Source of the DNA: Azonexus sp. | GTDB lineage: Bacteria > Pseudomonadota > Gammaproteobacteria > Burkholderiales > Rhodocyclaceae | Assembly (NCBI GenBank): GCA_031260295.1 | Contig: JAIRKE010000025.1 | Location: 62,001-126,000 of the forward strand | Length of the DNA stretch: 64,000 bases | Reading direction: 5' to 3' | In this document: in pieces, positions 1 to 9,113 of the stretch | How the letters are laid out: the number at the start of each line of letters is the position of its first letter | Position numbering within the stretch: the first letter of the stretch is position 1 | The notes under the pieces: generated by a model | Seen by the model: the letters and a program-made list of their open reading frames with translations, nothing else | Databases searched by the model: none | Told to the model about the DNA's origin: nothing | Translations under genes and position numbers: made by a program

Positions 1-505
1 TGTTGTGCACGGTGACGACACTGGCCGCGCCGCCCTCGTAATGCAGCCAGGCCGCTGCCAGCGCCGTTTGCCAATCGTTGACGTGCACCACGTCGGGCTG
101 CCAGCCGAGCGGCGAGGCGGCCTGACCGAGCAAGGCCGCGACCCGCGACAGTAGGCCGAAGCGGATGGCGTTGTCGGGCCAGTCGAGGCCATCGGCGCCG
201 ACATAGGGGTTGCCCGGACGGTCGTACAGCGGCGGGCAGTCGAGTAGCAACAGCGGCAGGCCGTCGGCCTCGGTCGCCAGCAGGCGGGCGGCGGGCAGGG
301 CCGGGGCCAGCGCCGGCAGTTCGGCAACCGCCGTGGCTTGCGGGAAAGCTTGGCGCAGCGCCGGATAATGGGGAAGCAGCACGCGGATGTCGTGACCGGC
401 GCGGTGCAACGCCGCCGGCAGCGCGGCGGCGACATCGCCAAGACCGCCGGTCTTGACCCAGGGGGCCATTTCCGAGGTGGCGAAGAGGGTGGCTGGATGT
501 TTCAT
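1..505 (-). CDS. glgA: Glycogen synthase GlgA (N-terminal part, runs off the window)
   Basis: Transfers glucose from ADP-glucose to the non-reducing end of an alpha-1,4-glucan (GT5 family, cytoplasmic). The visible 168 or so residues begin MKHPATLFATSEMAPWVKTG, with the KTGGLGDV loop that binds ADP-glucose near residues 18-25. The later segment DVVHVNDWQTAL is the conserved HxNDWxT-type motif of bacterial glycogen synthases. The ATG is at 505-503; the ribosome site before it is weak. The gene is last in a minus-strand run after pgi and a small unknown gene. The C-terminal half, including the second Rossmann domain, lies beyond position 1, so completeness cannot be judged. Confidence 0.93.
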   Translation of the reverse strand, partial: MKHPATLFATSEMAPWVKTGGLGDVAAALPAALHRAGHDIRVLLPHYPALRQAFPQATAVAELPALAPALPAARLLATEADGLPLLLLDCPPLYDRPGNPYVGADGLDWPDNAIRFGLLSRVAALLGQAASPLGWQPDVVHVNDWQTALAAAWLHYEGGAASVVTVHN

Positions 506-562
506 TGTTGGTTATCGCCTAAATTAACCGGCGCGCTTTGGCGCATCCGGGTTGAATAATTT

Positions 563-1096
563 TTAACTACGGTTGGTACCATTGAACCGATGTTTGTATA
601 TGCATAGTACATCTTCCACTTCGCTTGGCTTGAATACCTGAAGTACGCTTGGAATTGAAGACATCTCTAAAAATGCTGCTGATGTTCGGAGACCCAAAGC
701 ACGTGCGCCGGAGCGAGTGCCTGCGTGGAGAAAAACCTTAGCTGGCTCAAGGCGAAGAAATGCGCCAATACGTAGTGCCGTGTCATAAATTGTCAATTCT
801 CCAATACCCGAAATGGACTGGATGGTCGCTGCAACTACCTCGTAAAGGTCCTCGAAGGAGCGCGATGCCTCAAGCTTTGCTGCTTTTGTTTGAAGCCGCC
901 GATTGCTCTCTCGAAGAGCGCGTTCTGGAATGCGCCACTGATGGGAAAGACGTTTGCCACTGGGGCTTTTTGCCAAGGCCGCAACTTCAATGGCCTTGCT
1001 CAAATCGGGCTGGATAGCGAACCAGCGTTGCTCCCTTTCGGCGTTGCGCTGATGATCTCGAATGTAATCGTCAACAATGCGTTCGAGGGTGTTCAT
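563..1096 (-). CDS. Conserved hypothetical protein, 177 aa, inside the glycogen cluster
   Basis: I do not recognise the family with certainty. The protein is soluble, with no signal peptide or membrane segment. The N-terminal half is charged and probably helical. The middle has the segment SISGIGELTIYDTALRIGAF (about residues 93-112), which resembles a helix-hairpin-helix type turn. It is followed by a short stretch containing LHAGTRSGARALGL. The start lies only 5 bases after the pgi stop codon, so it is probably co-transcribed with pgi and glgA. Its base composition is visibly more AT-rich than the flanking glycogen genes, which suggests later acquisition. No link to glycogen metabolism can be read from the sequence. 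Confidence 0.7.
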   Translation of the reverse strand: MNTLERIVDDYIRDHQRNAEREQRWFAIQPDLSKAIEVAALAKSPSGKRLSHQWRIPERALRESNRRLQTKAAKLEASRSFEDLYEVVAATIQSISGIGELTIYDTALRIGAFLRLEPAKVFLHAGTRSGARALGLRTSAAFLEMSSIPSVLQVFKPSEVEDVLCIYKHRFNGTNRS

Positions 1097-1101
1097 AGTG
1101 G

Positions 1102-2697
1102 CTAACGCCCATTAAGCGCCGCCAACAAACCACGAGTCGAGCCATCAAAGGCGCTGTCGTCGCCCTCCCCCGCGATCAGCGGCTCCAGCCGGCCGGCCAG
1201 GGTTTTGCCAAGCTCGACGCCCCACTGGTCGAAGGAATTGATGTTCCACAATACGCCGAGGCAGAACACTTTGTGTTCGTACAGCGCCAGCAATTGACCC
1301 AGTGTGTAGGCGTTGAGCGTCGGCAGCAGTAGGGTGGTCGATGGCTGGTTGCCGGGGAACAGCTTGTATGGCAGCAGTGTCTCGGGGACACCGGCGGCGC
1401 GTACTTCCTCAGTGGTTTGGCCGAAGGCCAGCGCCGCCGATTGGGCCAGGCAGTTGGCCAGCAGCGACCGGTGGTGATCGGGCAGCGGAAAGTCGCTGTC
1501 GCGCAGGGCGATGAAGTCGCAGGGGATGAGCTGACCGCCCTGGTGCAGCAACTGGTAGAAGGAGTGCTGGCCGTTGGTGCCGGCCTCGCCCCAGATGATG
1601 GGGTTGGCGGTCATGGCCAGTTGTTGACCGGCGCGGTCGGTCTGCTTGCCGTTACTTTCCATTTCGAGTTGTTGCAGGTAGGCCGGCAGCCGTTCCAGCG
1701 ACTGACTGTAGGGCAGTACAGCGGTGGTGTGGGCGCCGAGGAAGTTGGTATTCCACAACGCGAGCAGGGCCAGTGTCAGTGGCAGGTTGTCGGCTGCCGG
1801 GGCATTGGCGAAATGCTCGTCCATAGCCCGGGCGCCAGCTAACAACTGCTCGAACTGATGCCAGCCAACGGCCAGTGCGAGCGACAGGCCGATGGCCGAC
1901 CACAGCGAGAAACGGCCACCGACCCAGTCCCAGAATTCAAAGACGTTAGCATCGGCGATGCCAAAGGCGCGGGTCCGTTCGCGGGCAGTGGAAATGGCGA
2001 CGAAGTGCCGGGCTACGGCGGCTTCGTCGCCGGCAGCGGCGAGCAGCCAGGCGCGGGCAGTGGCGGCGTTGATCAGTGTCTCTTGTGTGGTGAAGCTCTT
2101 GCTGGCGACGATGAACAGCGTCGTGCGCGGATTGAGGCCGGCGAGCAGCGGGGCGATGTCGGCACCGTCGACATTGGCGACGAAATGCACGCGCAAATCC
2201 GGCTGCTGCTGTGCGGCCAGCGCCCGGGTGGCCATGCGCGGACCGAGGTCGGAGCCGCCGATGCCGATATTGACGACGTCGGTGATGCGCTCGCCGGTGT
2301 AGCCGCGCCAAGTGCCGCTGTGGATACTCTCGCAGCAGGCTTGTAGGCGTTCGAGTACAGCGCGCACTTCCGCCGGCGCGGCGCTGCCGGCGCGTAGTGC
2401 GACATGGCGGACGGCACGACCTTCGGTGTGGTTGATCGCCTCGCCGGTCAGCATTTTTTTTCGCCAGCCGTCGATGTCGGCAGCGACGGCGAGGTCGAGC
2501 AGCAGGCGGTGGGTGTCGGCGTCGATCCGCTGTTTGGAAAAATCCAGCAGCAGACCGTCGTGTTGCCGGGAAAAACGGGCGAAGCGCTGGGCGTCCTCGG
2601 CGAACAGTTGGCGCAGGTGACGTTGGCGCAGGCTGACGGCATGCGTCGCCAGAGCTTGCCAGGCGGGGGCGTGTGGCAGGTTCGGGATCAGGGTCAT
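1102..2697 (-). CDS. pgi: Glucose-6-phosphate isomerase
   Basis: Interconverts glucose 6-phosphate and fructose 6-phosphate in the cytoplasm. The 531-residue product has the Pgi signatures VNIGIGGSDLGPRMATRAL (sugar-phosphate loop), VGGRFSLWSAIGLSLAL and TNGQHSFYQLLHQGG with the catalytic His, plus the C-terminal NINSFDQWGVELGK with the catalytic Lys. Usual family length is about 550. The reading frame stays open far upstream, but ATG at 2697 overlaps the glgP stop codon as ATGA and gives the normal N-terminus, so it is preferred. Its place behind glgP suggests it moves phosphorolysis products into glycolysis once a phosphoglucomutase (not in this window) has acted. Confidence 0.95.
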   Translation of the reverse strand: MTLIPNLPHAPAWQALATHAVSLRQRHLRQLFAEDAQRFARFSRQHDGLLLDFSKQRIDADTHRLLLDLAVAADIDGWRKKMLTGEAINHTEGRAVRHVALRAGSAAPAEVRAVLERLQACCESIHSGTWRGYTGERITDVVNIGIGGSDLGPRMATRALAAQQQPDLRVHFVANVDGADIAPLLAGLNPRTTLFIVASKSFTTQETLINAATARAWLLAAAGDEAAVARHFVAISTARERTRAFGIADANVFEFWDWVGGRFSLWSAIGLSLALAVGWHQFEQLLAGARAMDEHFANAPAADNLPLTLALLALWNTNFLGAHTTAVLPYSQSLERLPAYLQQLEMESNGKQTDRAGQQLAMTANPIIWGEAGTNGQHSFYQLLHQGGQLIPCDFIALRDSDFPLPDHHRSLLANCLAQSAALAFGQTTEEVRAAGVPETLLPYKLFPGNQPSTTLLLPTLNAYTLGQLLALYEHKVFCLGVLWNINSFDQWGVELGKTLAGRLEPLIAGEGDDSAFDGSTRGLLAALNGR

Positions 2698-5261
2698 AGC
2701 CAGAGCATCAAACCGGTTTCGAAGGGGTGGATGAGGGCGGCATGGGCCGGGAAGATGCGGACGCGGTACTCCAGCCGGCCGCACTGTTCCGGCGTCAGGT
2801 CCAGGGTATACAGCGCTTCGCCGTGCTGGGTGCCGCCGGTGCATTGCAGCGGATAGCGGCGCAGCTTGCCGTTGCCGGCCGTCAGGCCAGGGCGGCCGAT
2901 CAGGGCCTCGACGGTAACGTCGCCGGGGACGAGGCCGTTCAACTGCACGGCGATCTCGATGCGTAGTGCGTTGCCGAACTTGAGCCGCCGCTCCGGCTGA
3001 TCCAGGCGCAGCAGGCGCACACCCGGCCAGGCGGCGCGGACCCGGGCTTTCCACCGGGCAACGTCGCGGGCGACGGCAAAATCGCCGGCGGCGTAGCGGC
3101 GGCTGGTTTCGGCCGCCGGCGCGTAGAACTTGCGGACGTATTCGCCGACCATGCGCGTGACGTTGAAGCGCGGTGCGATCGAGGCGATCGAGCGCTTGGC
3201 CATGGCCACCCATTCCGCCGAGTAGCCCATCGGCCCGGTACGGTAGTAGGTCGGGATCACCTGGTCCTGCAGGATCTCGTACAGCGAGCGGGCCTCCTCG
3301 GCATCGCGCTGGACCTCGTCGAGATGCGCCGGCACCGGTTTGATCGCCCAGCCGTTGGTGATCTCGCCGCTGTCGTCGTAGCCCTCGCCCCACCAGCCGT
3401 CGAGCACCGACAGGTTGAGCGCGCCGTTCATCGCCGCCTTCATGCCGGAGGTACCGGAGGCTTCCAGCGGGTAGATCGGGTTGTTGAGCCAGACGTCGAC
3501 GCCGGCGACCAAGGAGCGCGACAGATGCAGGTCGTAGCCCTCGACCAGCAGGATGCGCCCCTCGAATTCCGGCCGCCGGGCCATCTGGGCGATGCGGCGG
3601 ATGATTTCCTGGCCTGGCTGGTCGGCCGGATGGGCCTTGCCGGCGAACAGGAAGAGCACCGGCCGGTCGGCTTGGCAGATCAGCTCGCGCAGCCAGCGCG
3701 GATCGTGGAACAGCAGCGCCGCCCGCTTGTAGGTGGCGAAGCGGCGGGCGAAGCCGATGGTCAGGATGTTCGGGTTGTCGGGATCGACGAATTTCAGCAG
3801 CCGGTCAAGATGCGCAGGCGACCCCTGATTGCGCTTGTGCTGGGTGCAGATACGCTCGCGCAGCAGCTTCAGCAGCTTGGCCTTCAGTTGCTGGCGGATG
3901 CTCCAGAAGGTGGCGTCGGGAATCTCGGCGATGCCGCGCCAATTGATCGGCTCGGTCTGTCGCTCCTGCCAGCCGATGCCGAGGTAGCGCTCGAAGGTAT
4001 CGAACCACTCCGGGGCCAGGAAGGTCGGCAGATGGACGCCGTTGGTCACGTAGTCCATCGGGTTCTCGGCGGGCTGGATCTGCGGCCACAGGTAGCGGCA
4101 GATATTGGCCGAGACGCCGCCGTGGATGCGCGAGACGCCGTTGTGGTGGCGCGAGCCGCGCAGCGCCAGCGCCGTCATGTTGAAGTCGCTCTTGCCCGGT
4201 TGGGCGCCGAGCGCTAGCAGCGTCGCGGCATCGAGGCCGAGTTCCTGGCACCAGGCCGAGAAGTACTGGCGGATCATGTCCTCGGAAAAATGATCGTGGC
4301 CGGCCGGCACCGGCGTGTGCGTGGTGAACACCGTGCCGGCCGCCACCGCTTCCAGCGCCGCGGCGAAGGGCAGGCCGCCACCGACCAGGCCGCGAATGCG
4401 TTCGAGGATCAGGAAGGCGGCATGGCCTTCGTTAATGTGCCACACCGTCGGCCGCAGGCCGAGCTTGGCCAGAGCCCGGGCGCCGCCGACGCCGAGCAGG
4501 ATTTCCTGTTCGATGCGCGTGGTCTTGTCGCCGCCGTACAGACGGTGGGTGATCTCGCGGTCGAAGGCGGAGTTTTCCGCCAGCCAGGTGTCGAGCAGGA
4601 TCAGCCGGACATGGCCGACGCGGACTTCCCAGACTTTGGCCTGCACCGTCCGCCCCGGCAGCTCGACGTTGATGCGCAATTCGCCGCCCTCGGCGTCGAG
4701 CACCGGCGACACCGGCAAGTCATCGAAATCGGAATCGGCATAGGTCGCTTGCTGCTGGCCGTCGGCGTCCAGCGTCTGGGAAAAATAGCCCTGACGGTAG
4801 AGCAGGCCAACGCCGATGAAAGGTAGGCCCATGTCGCTGGCCGCCTTGCAATGGTCGCCGGCGAGAATGCCGAGGCCGCCGGAATAGATCGGCAGGCTCT
4901 CGTGAAAACCGAACTCGGCGCAGAAATAGGCGATCAGGTCGTCGGCGCGGAAGGGCTGGCCATGAACGTGGGCCAGGCCGGGCATTGCGTGGTAGCCGTC
5001 GTAGGCCGACAGTACACGGTTCAGGGCACCGAGGAAGACCGGGTTCTCGGCCGTGGCCTCGAGCCGCTTCTGGTCGGCGCGCTTCAAGAAGGCCTTGGGG
5101 TTGTGGCTGGTGGCCTCCCACAGTGGATGCGACAGGCTGGCGAACAGGCCCTGGGTCGGCCGGTCCCAGCTGTACCACAGGTTGTTGGCCAGTTCTTCGA
5201 GGCGTTCCAGTCGCTCCGGTAGTTGCGGATTGACTTCGATTTGGTAGACGGTGCCGGTCAT
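2694..5261 (-). CDS. glgP: Alpha-glucan (glycogen/maltodextrin) phosphorylase, GT35
   Basis: Releases glucose 1-phosphate from alpha-1,4-glucan ends, using pyridoxal phosphate. The 855-residue protein is of the shorter alpha-glucan phosphorylase type, not the E. coli GlgP/MalP type: it opens with an NLWYSWDRPTQGLF block and contains SGGLGILAGDHCKAASDMGL. The PLP lysine is K608 in EASGTSGMKAAMNG, followed by LDGWWGEGYDD. ATG at 5261 overlaps the upstream GH57 stop codon as ATGA, and the gene ends in the same way against pgi, so translation is probably coupled along the operon. An in-frame extension upstream of 5261 exists but has no family match. Confidence 0.94.
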   Translation of the reverse strand: MTGTVYQIEVNPQLPERLERLEELANNLWYSWDRPTQGLFASLSHPLWEATSHNPKAFLKRADQKRLEATAENPVFLGALNRVLSAYDGYHAMPGLAHVHGQPFRADDLIAYFCAEFGFHESLPIYSGGLGILAGDHCKAASDMGLPFIGVGLLYRQGYFSQTLDADGQQQATYADSDFDDLPVSPVLDAEGGELRINVELPGRTVQAKVWEVRVGHVRLILLDTWLAENSAFDREITHRLYGGDKTTRIEQEILLGVGGARALAKLGLRPTVWHINEGHAAFLILERIRGLVGGGLPFAAALEAVAAGTVFTTHTPVPAGHDHFSEDMIRQYFSAWCQELGLDAATLLALGAQPGKSDFNMTALALRGSRHHNGVSRIHGGVSANICRYLWPQIQPAENPMDYVTNGVHLPTFLAPEWFDTFERYLGIGWQERQTEPINWRGIAEIPDATFWSIRQQLKAKLLKLLRERICTQHKRNQGSPAHLDRLLKFVDPDNPNILTIGFARRFATYKRAALLFHDPRWLRELICQADRPVLFLFAGKAHPADQPGQEIIRRIAQMARRPEFEGRILLVEGYDLHLSRSLVAGVDVWLNNPIYPLEASGTSGMKAAMNGALNLSVLDGWWGEGYDDSGEITNGWAIKPVPAHLDEVQRDAEEARSLYEILQDQVIPTYYRTGPMGYSAEWVAMAKRSIASIAPRFNVTRMVGEYVRKFYAPAAETSRRYAAGDFAVARDVARWKARVRAAWPGVRLLRLDQPERRLKFGNALRIEIAVQLNGLVPGDVTVEALIGRPGLTAGNGKLRRYPLQCTGGTQHGEALYTLDLTPEQCGRLEYRVRIFPAHAALIHPFETGLMLWL

Positions 5262-7234
5262 GACGAGAGGGGAGCGATGCTCAGTTGGAGGCATAAGGTG
5301 CAGGCGGCGTCGGGAATTACCCAGCACAATTGCAGTTCAGCCGATTGCATGATTTTCTCAAAGCCGGCCTCGGATTGCGAAACCGTCTGATGGGGCCGGC
5401 ATTCCAGTGCGGCAGCGGGCGTCGCCCGCAGTGCGATGTGGCCGCCGAGTACGCCGTCTTCCAGCGTCAGGGACTCGGCTTCAACCAGTTGCAGCGGCTG
5501 GCCGAAACCGCCGCCGATGCTGCCGTCGGCTAGCACATAGCGGCCGAGGAAGCCGTCGCAACTGGGCATGGCCAAGTTCAGCTCGGTCGCGAAGCGGCGG
5601 CCGGCCAAGCCGGTGAATTCCCAGTAGACAGTCAGTGTGCCGGCATCGACCGTATAGCGCTTGGTGATGCCGGGCCGGATGAAGTGCGCCGCCATCGTTT
5701 CGGCCACCCGGTAGTCAGTGACCGGAATGTCGTCGAGGCGGTCAAGGCAAAGCGCGCGCGGCAGAGCGTCCGGCACGATGTCGGCGGCACTCAGCGGCTG
5801 CTTGCAGCGGACGATGTCGTGGGCCGAGGCGATGCCGTCGCCCTGGTGCTCGCTTGGCGCGCTACCGATGCGATCGTGGTAATGCTCGTGGTAGCGGCGC
5901 AGGCTGTCGGCGAAGTTATGCCGCAGACGGTAGCTGGACAGTTCGCAGGCGGCGGCCAGGCCGTCGTCGCGTACTACGAATTGCAGTTCCGGGCCGTGGA
6001 CGAAGATTTCGCCGTGTCCGTCGAGGTCGAGGTCGAGCGCCTGCACCGCCGGGCGCGGTTGTAGCGCGTCGAGCCCGGCTTCCAGCTCGACTAGGTTGGC
6101 CCACACGGCCCGCCGCAGATGCGGCAGGTAGAGGCCGCCGAACAGGCCGTGCCAGTAGGCGTCATTGGCTTGGGCGCGGTATAGCTCGGTGGTTAGCGCC
6201 GGCGGCGGCGCTGGCAGTTCGGCGAGGCGGGCCGAGAGGCCGAGCATGCGCTTGTGCAGCCAGTTGGCCTCCGGATAGCGGCTGAGGAAATTGCGCCAGA
6301 TGCCGCCGCGCAGGAAGGGGCGGTGGCGCTCGTTGCGACCGGCGGCCTGTTCGCCGGCGAGCAGTTCGGCGTAGATGCCGGCGGCCGGCATCGGCAGCGT
6401 CCATTCGTTCATCTCGCTGTACGAGGTGGTCGGCAGGTAGACGACGCCGCGCGTGGCGTTTTGCCGGTGAAAGTCGCTATACGTGCTGGTAGTGATCGAC
6501 TGACTCGCCAGCACGCCCTCGATCATCGCCCGCAGCCAACCGCGGCCGTAAACCCAATCGTAAGTTTCCGGCCAGATACCGAATTTCTCGATGTCGTCGA
6601 AATAAACGGCGGCACTCTGCCCGGCGGTGGCCAGCCCTTCGAGATACGCGACAACCTCATGCGCCGGCGCGAAGGGCAGGCGGTAACGCAACGCTTCCGA
6701 AATGGGAAAGAGATCGAGCCGGGTACCGCTCTCCTCGGTACTGAAATAGCCGTCTAATTCCGCCACCGTCTTGCCGGTGCATAGAAAGTGGTAATCGTCG
6801 ACGGTCACGTAATCGATGCCGCTCTCGGCCAGCGCGGGCACCACCGACGATTCCCAGACCCGCTCGGTCAGCCACGCGCCGCGCGGGCGCACACCCGTCC
6901 AGGCCGCCAGCTTGTCGTTCAGCGCCTGTAACTGGCCCACCCGGTCTCGGTGCGGAATCGCCGCCAGCACCGGCTCGGTATCGCCGGAACTGAACAATTC
7001 CACCTGCCCGCGCCGTACCATCGCCGCCAGCAACTCCATGTCGTCCGGGTGCCGCTCGCGCAGCCAGTCGAGCAGCCAGCCGGAGAAATGCGCGGCGAAA
7101 CGGAATTCGGGATAAGCGTGCAGGGTTTCGAGAAAGGGTTTGTAGCAGCGCTGGTGGGCATCCTCGATGACTTCCGGGAAATTGCCGACCGGCTGATGGG
7201 CGTGCACGCCGAGGAGGAGGGTGAGCGGATTCAT
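5258..7234 (-). CDS. GH57 4-alpha-glucanotransferase (amylase-like)
   Basis: Member of glycoside hydrolase family 57 with the DUF1925/DUF1926 C-terminal domains. The 658-residue length equals that of the characterised Thermococcus litoralis 4-alpha-glucanotransferase. GH57 motifs in order are GVHAHQPVGNF (residues 9-19), the nucleophile region AWLTERVWE with E124, and the acid/base region YFDDIEKFGIW with D214. These positions match the T. litoralis catalytic residues E123 and D214 almost exactly. It should disproportionate maltodextrins, giving longer chains plus short sugars or glucose. That would serve the role GlgX or MalQ has in other glycogen systems; neither is seen here. It overlaps glgP by 4 bases. 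Hydrolytic alpha-amylase activity is the alternative. Confidence 0.88.
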   Translation of the reverse strand: MNPLTLLLGVHAHQPVGNFPEVIEDAHQRCYKPFLETLHAYPEFRFAAHFSGWLLDWLRERHPDDMELLAAMVRRGQVELFSSGDTEPVLAAIPHRDRVGQLQALNDKLAAWTGVRPRGAWLTERVWESSVVPALAESGIDYVTVDDYHFLCTGKTVAELDGYFSTEESGTRLDLFPISEALRYRLPFAPAHEVVAYLEGLATAGQSAAVYFDDIEKFGIWPETYDWVYGRGWLRAMIEGVLASQSITTSTYSDFHRQNATRGVVYLPTTSYSEMNEWTLPMPAAGIYAELLAGEQAAGRNERHRPFLRGGIWRNFLSRYPEANWLHKRMLGLSARLAELPAPPPALTTELYRAQANDAYWHGLFGGLYLPHLRRAVWANLVELEAGLDALQPRPAVQALDLDLDGHGEIFVHGPELQFVVRDDGLAAACELSSYRLRHNFADSLRRYHEHYHDRIGSAPSEHQGDGIASAHDIVRCKQPLSAADIVPDALPRALCLDRLDDIPVTDYRVAETMAAHFIRPGITKRYTVDAGTLTVYWEFTGLAGRRFATELNLAMPSCDGFLGRYVLADGSIGGGFGQPLQLVEAESLTLEDGVLGGHIALRATPAAALECRPHQTVSQSEAGFEKIMQSAELQLCWVIPDAACTLCLQLSIAPLSS

Positions 7235-7390
7235 CGGAGAAGCCGCCCTTGGCGTCGGTTGGCGAAATTCTGAAAATCGATATTCATGCGGTCTCCAGCG
7301 CTTGAATCAGTGAGCTAGGTTGGGATGACGCCCAACAGGGTGATTTTCGATCAGGGATAAAACAATGGCGGTTCTGGATTTCTCTGAAAT

Positions 7391-7421
7391 GTTGGGGTTC
7401 GTTTCGCTCACTCCAAGCTAC
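7391..7421 (+). repeat. REP-like short imperfect hairpin repeat, copy 1
   Basis: A 31-base element starting gttggggttcgt and ending in ccaagctac. The arms ttgg and ccaa can pair. It shares its first 12 bases with 44821-44832, and the reverse complement of 44756-44785 is the same design. It lies in the 208-base gap between the two GH57 genes, where I see no gene. Confidence 0.55.
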
Positions 7422-7442
7422 ACGGGCTGTCGCATCCCAAAC

Positions 7443-9113
7443 TCATGCTGGCGTCTCCGTTGCCCGGCGCATGGTGCCGCCGCTTTCAGCCGCGTTGTTG
7501 CCGCCATCGCTCAATGGACGGTCGAGCGTCACCGGCGGCGGCAGTTCGAGCAGCTGGTAAAGGGCGCTCAGGTTGTGGCGGAACAGACGGTCGAAGGCGG
7601 CAACGGATTCCGCCGGGTTGTCGTCGCCGAGCCACCAGAACCAGTCCGAACTTTCGCAGACGGCCAGGCGGCGGAGCACTTCGGCGCGGGCGGCGGCGTC
7701 GAGGCGGCCGCTGTCGAGCGCCCGGTCGGCGCAGTGCTTAAGTTCGCAGAGCAGTTCCCAGGCGCGGTTTTTGTCCGGGTGGCCGATCCAGGTCGACAGG
7801 GTGCCATAGACCCAACTGCCGGCGACCAGCCGGGGCAGGCGGGGGCTGTGTTCGCGGCGCGCGGCGGCGGCCTCGGCCAGCGTCACGGTGCGGATGTCCG
7901 GCCTCTGTTCCAGCGCTTCGTAGAGGTCGGAGAAGAAATGCCAGGCGTTGTAGGGGTAGTACTCCCAGGCGTTTTCGCCATCGAGAAAGACCGGGATCAG
8001 GCTCTCCGGGTCGCGGCAGCGCAGCGCTTCGAGTTCGCCCATGAAATGCCGGGCGGCGTCGCGGCCGTGCCACTTGGCGTACTCGAAGCCGATCAGGTCG
8101 GATAGCCGCTCATCGCGGAAGAACAGTAGGGTGTCGCCGGGTATGTCCTCGGGCGGCAGCCACGGCGTTGTCGTTGGCGCCGCGTCGCCGGCTGAATGGC
8201 GGAGCACGCCGTGGCTGCTGGCCGTCCACGTGAAGCCGGCGGCGGCGATCTGCTTGAGGAATTCGCTGGACAGCGCACCTTCGGCTGGCCACAGGCCCTT
8301 GGCTGGCTGGCCGAAGCGGCGCTCGTGACTGGCTTGGGCATCGGCGAGATGTTTGGCGACGCGGGAACGACCGCCAGGATAGGCCTGGGCCGCTGGCAGG
8401 GGGCAGTCGGGCAGCGCTTCGCGGGCGCAGGCGAAGTCGAGCAGCAGCGGCGCCAGCGGATGATTGGCCGGCGTGCAGGAGAGTTCGATCTGGCCGCGTT
8501 CGGCCAGCGCCCGGTAGCGCGGAATCAGCCCGCTGACGGCTTCGCCGAGTTCGGCCAGCAAGGCCTGCCGCTCGGCTTGCGAGAAATTGCTGCCCTTGGC
8601 CATCAGCTGCGGAATCATCCGGCCGCCTCGGCGCAGGCTCTCGCCGCTCCAGGCCAGCAGATACCAGACGGCGAGGTCGGCGTAGTAAGCGGCGGAGAGA
8701 TAATTCCGGCTGAGCCCGTCCTGAGCGCGGACGAAGGCCCGCAGGTCGCGCAGGCGGCGGTAGGGGGCGAAGGGTTCGAGCATCGTCGGCGCGTGGCAGC
8801 GAAAGGCGATGTCGAGCAGCCAGTCGCGTTCGTCGGCGTTCGGCAACTCGCCATCGGGGGCGGCGGCGAGGCGCAGCAGCGGGTCGCGCCACTGGCCACT
8901 GGCGAACTGCGCTACGTAATCCTCGATCTGGTCGAGCAGCACCGGCACGAAATTGACCGTGCAGCGGATGCCGGGATGGCGCTCCAAGTGCGCCGCCATG
9001 TCGGTGTAATCCTTGGCCGCATGCAGCAGCACCCAGGGCAGCAGGAATTCCCCGCTGTCCGGGTGCCGGTAGTCCGGTTGGTGCATGTGCCACAGGAAAG
9101 CGAGATCAGCCAC
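7443..9113 (-). CDS. GH57 alpha-amylase / amylopullulanase-type glycoside hydrolase
   Basis: A second GH57 enzyme (556 aa), unlike the first in length and C-terminal part. Motifs in order: LWHMHQPDYRHP at residues 7-18 with the HQP triad, the nucleophile region KGLWPAEGALS with E278, and the acid/base region PVFLDGENAWEYYP with D378. Large insertions separate them, as in the GH57 amylopullulanase-like subgroup. No signal peptide is seen, so it acts in the cytoplasm on glycogen or maltodextrin. The start is GTG at 9113, inside the last codons of glgC (8-base overlap), so translation is probably coupled to glgC. The exact bond specificity (alpha-1,4 or alpha-1,6) cannot be read from the sequence. 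Confidence 0.87.
   Translation of the reverse strand: MADLAFLWHMHQPDYRHPDSGEFLLPWVLLHAAKDYTDMAAHLERHPGIRCTVNFVPVLLDQIEDYVAQFASGQWRDPLLRLAAAPDGELPNADERDWLLDIAFRCHAPTMLEPFAPYRRLRDLRAFVRAQDGLSRNYLSAAYYADLAVWYLLAWSGESLRRGGRMIPQLMAKGSNFSQAERQALLAELGEAVSGLIPRYRALAERGQIELSCTPANHPLAPLLLDFACAREALPDCPLPAAQAYPGGRSRVAKHLADAQASHERRFGQPAKGLWPAEGALSSEFLKQIAAAGFTWTASSHGVLRHSAGDAAPTTTPWLPPEDIPGDTLLFFRDERLSDLIGFEYAKWHGRDAARHFMGELEALRCRDPESLIPVFLDGENAWEYYPYNAWHFFSDLYEALEQRPDIRTVTLAEAAAARREHSPRLPRLVAGSWVYGTLSTWIGHPDKNRAWELLCELKHCADRALDSGRLDAAARAEVLRRLAVCESSDWFWWLGDDNPAESVAAFDRLFRHNLSALYQLLELPPPVTLDRPLSDGGNNAAESGGTMRRATETPA

Noticed and set aside
2698..3393. Upstream extension of pgi within glgP
   Set aside because: Arg/Pro-rich translation typical of an out-of-frame GC-rich gene; pgi starts at the ATGA overlap.
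7365..8105. Long plus-strand open frame over the second GH57 gene
   Set aside because: It is the high-GC antisense shadow of the minus-strand GH57 gene, which has all catalytic motifs; the plus frame has no recognisable domain.
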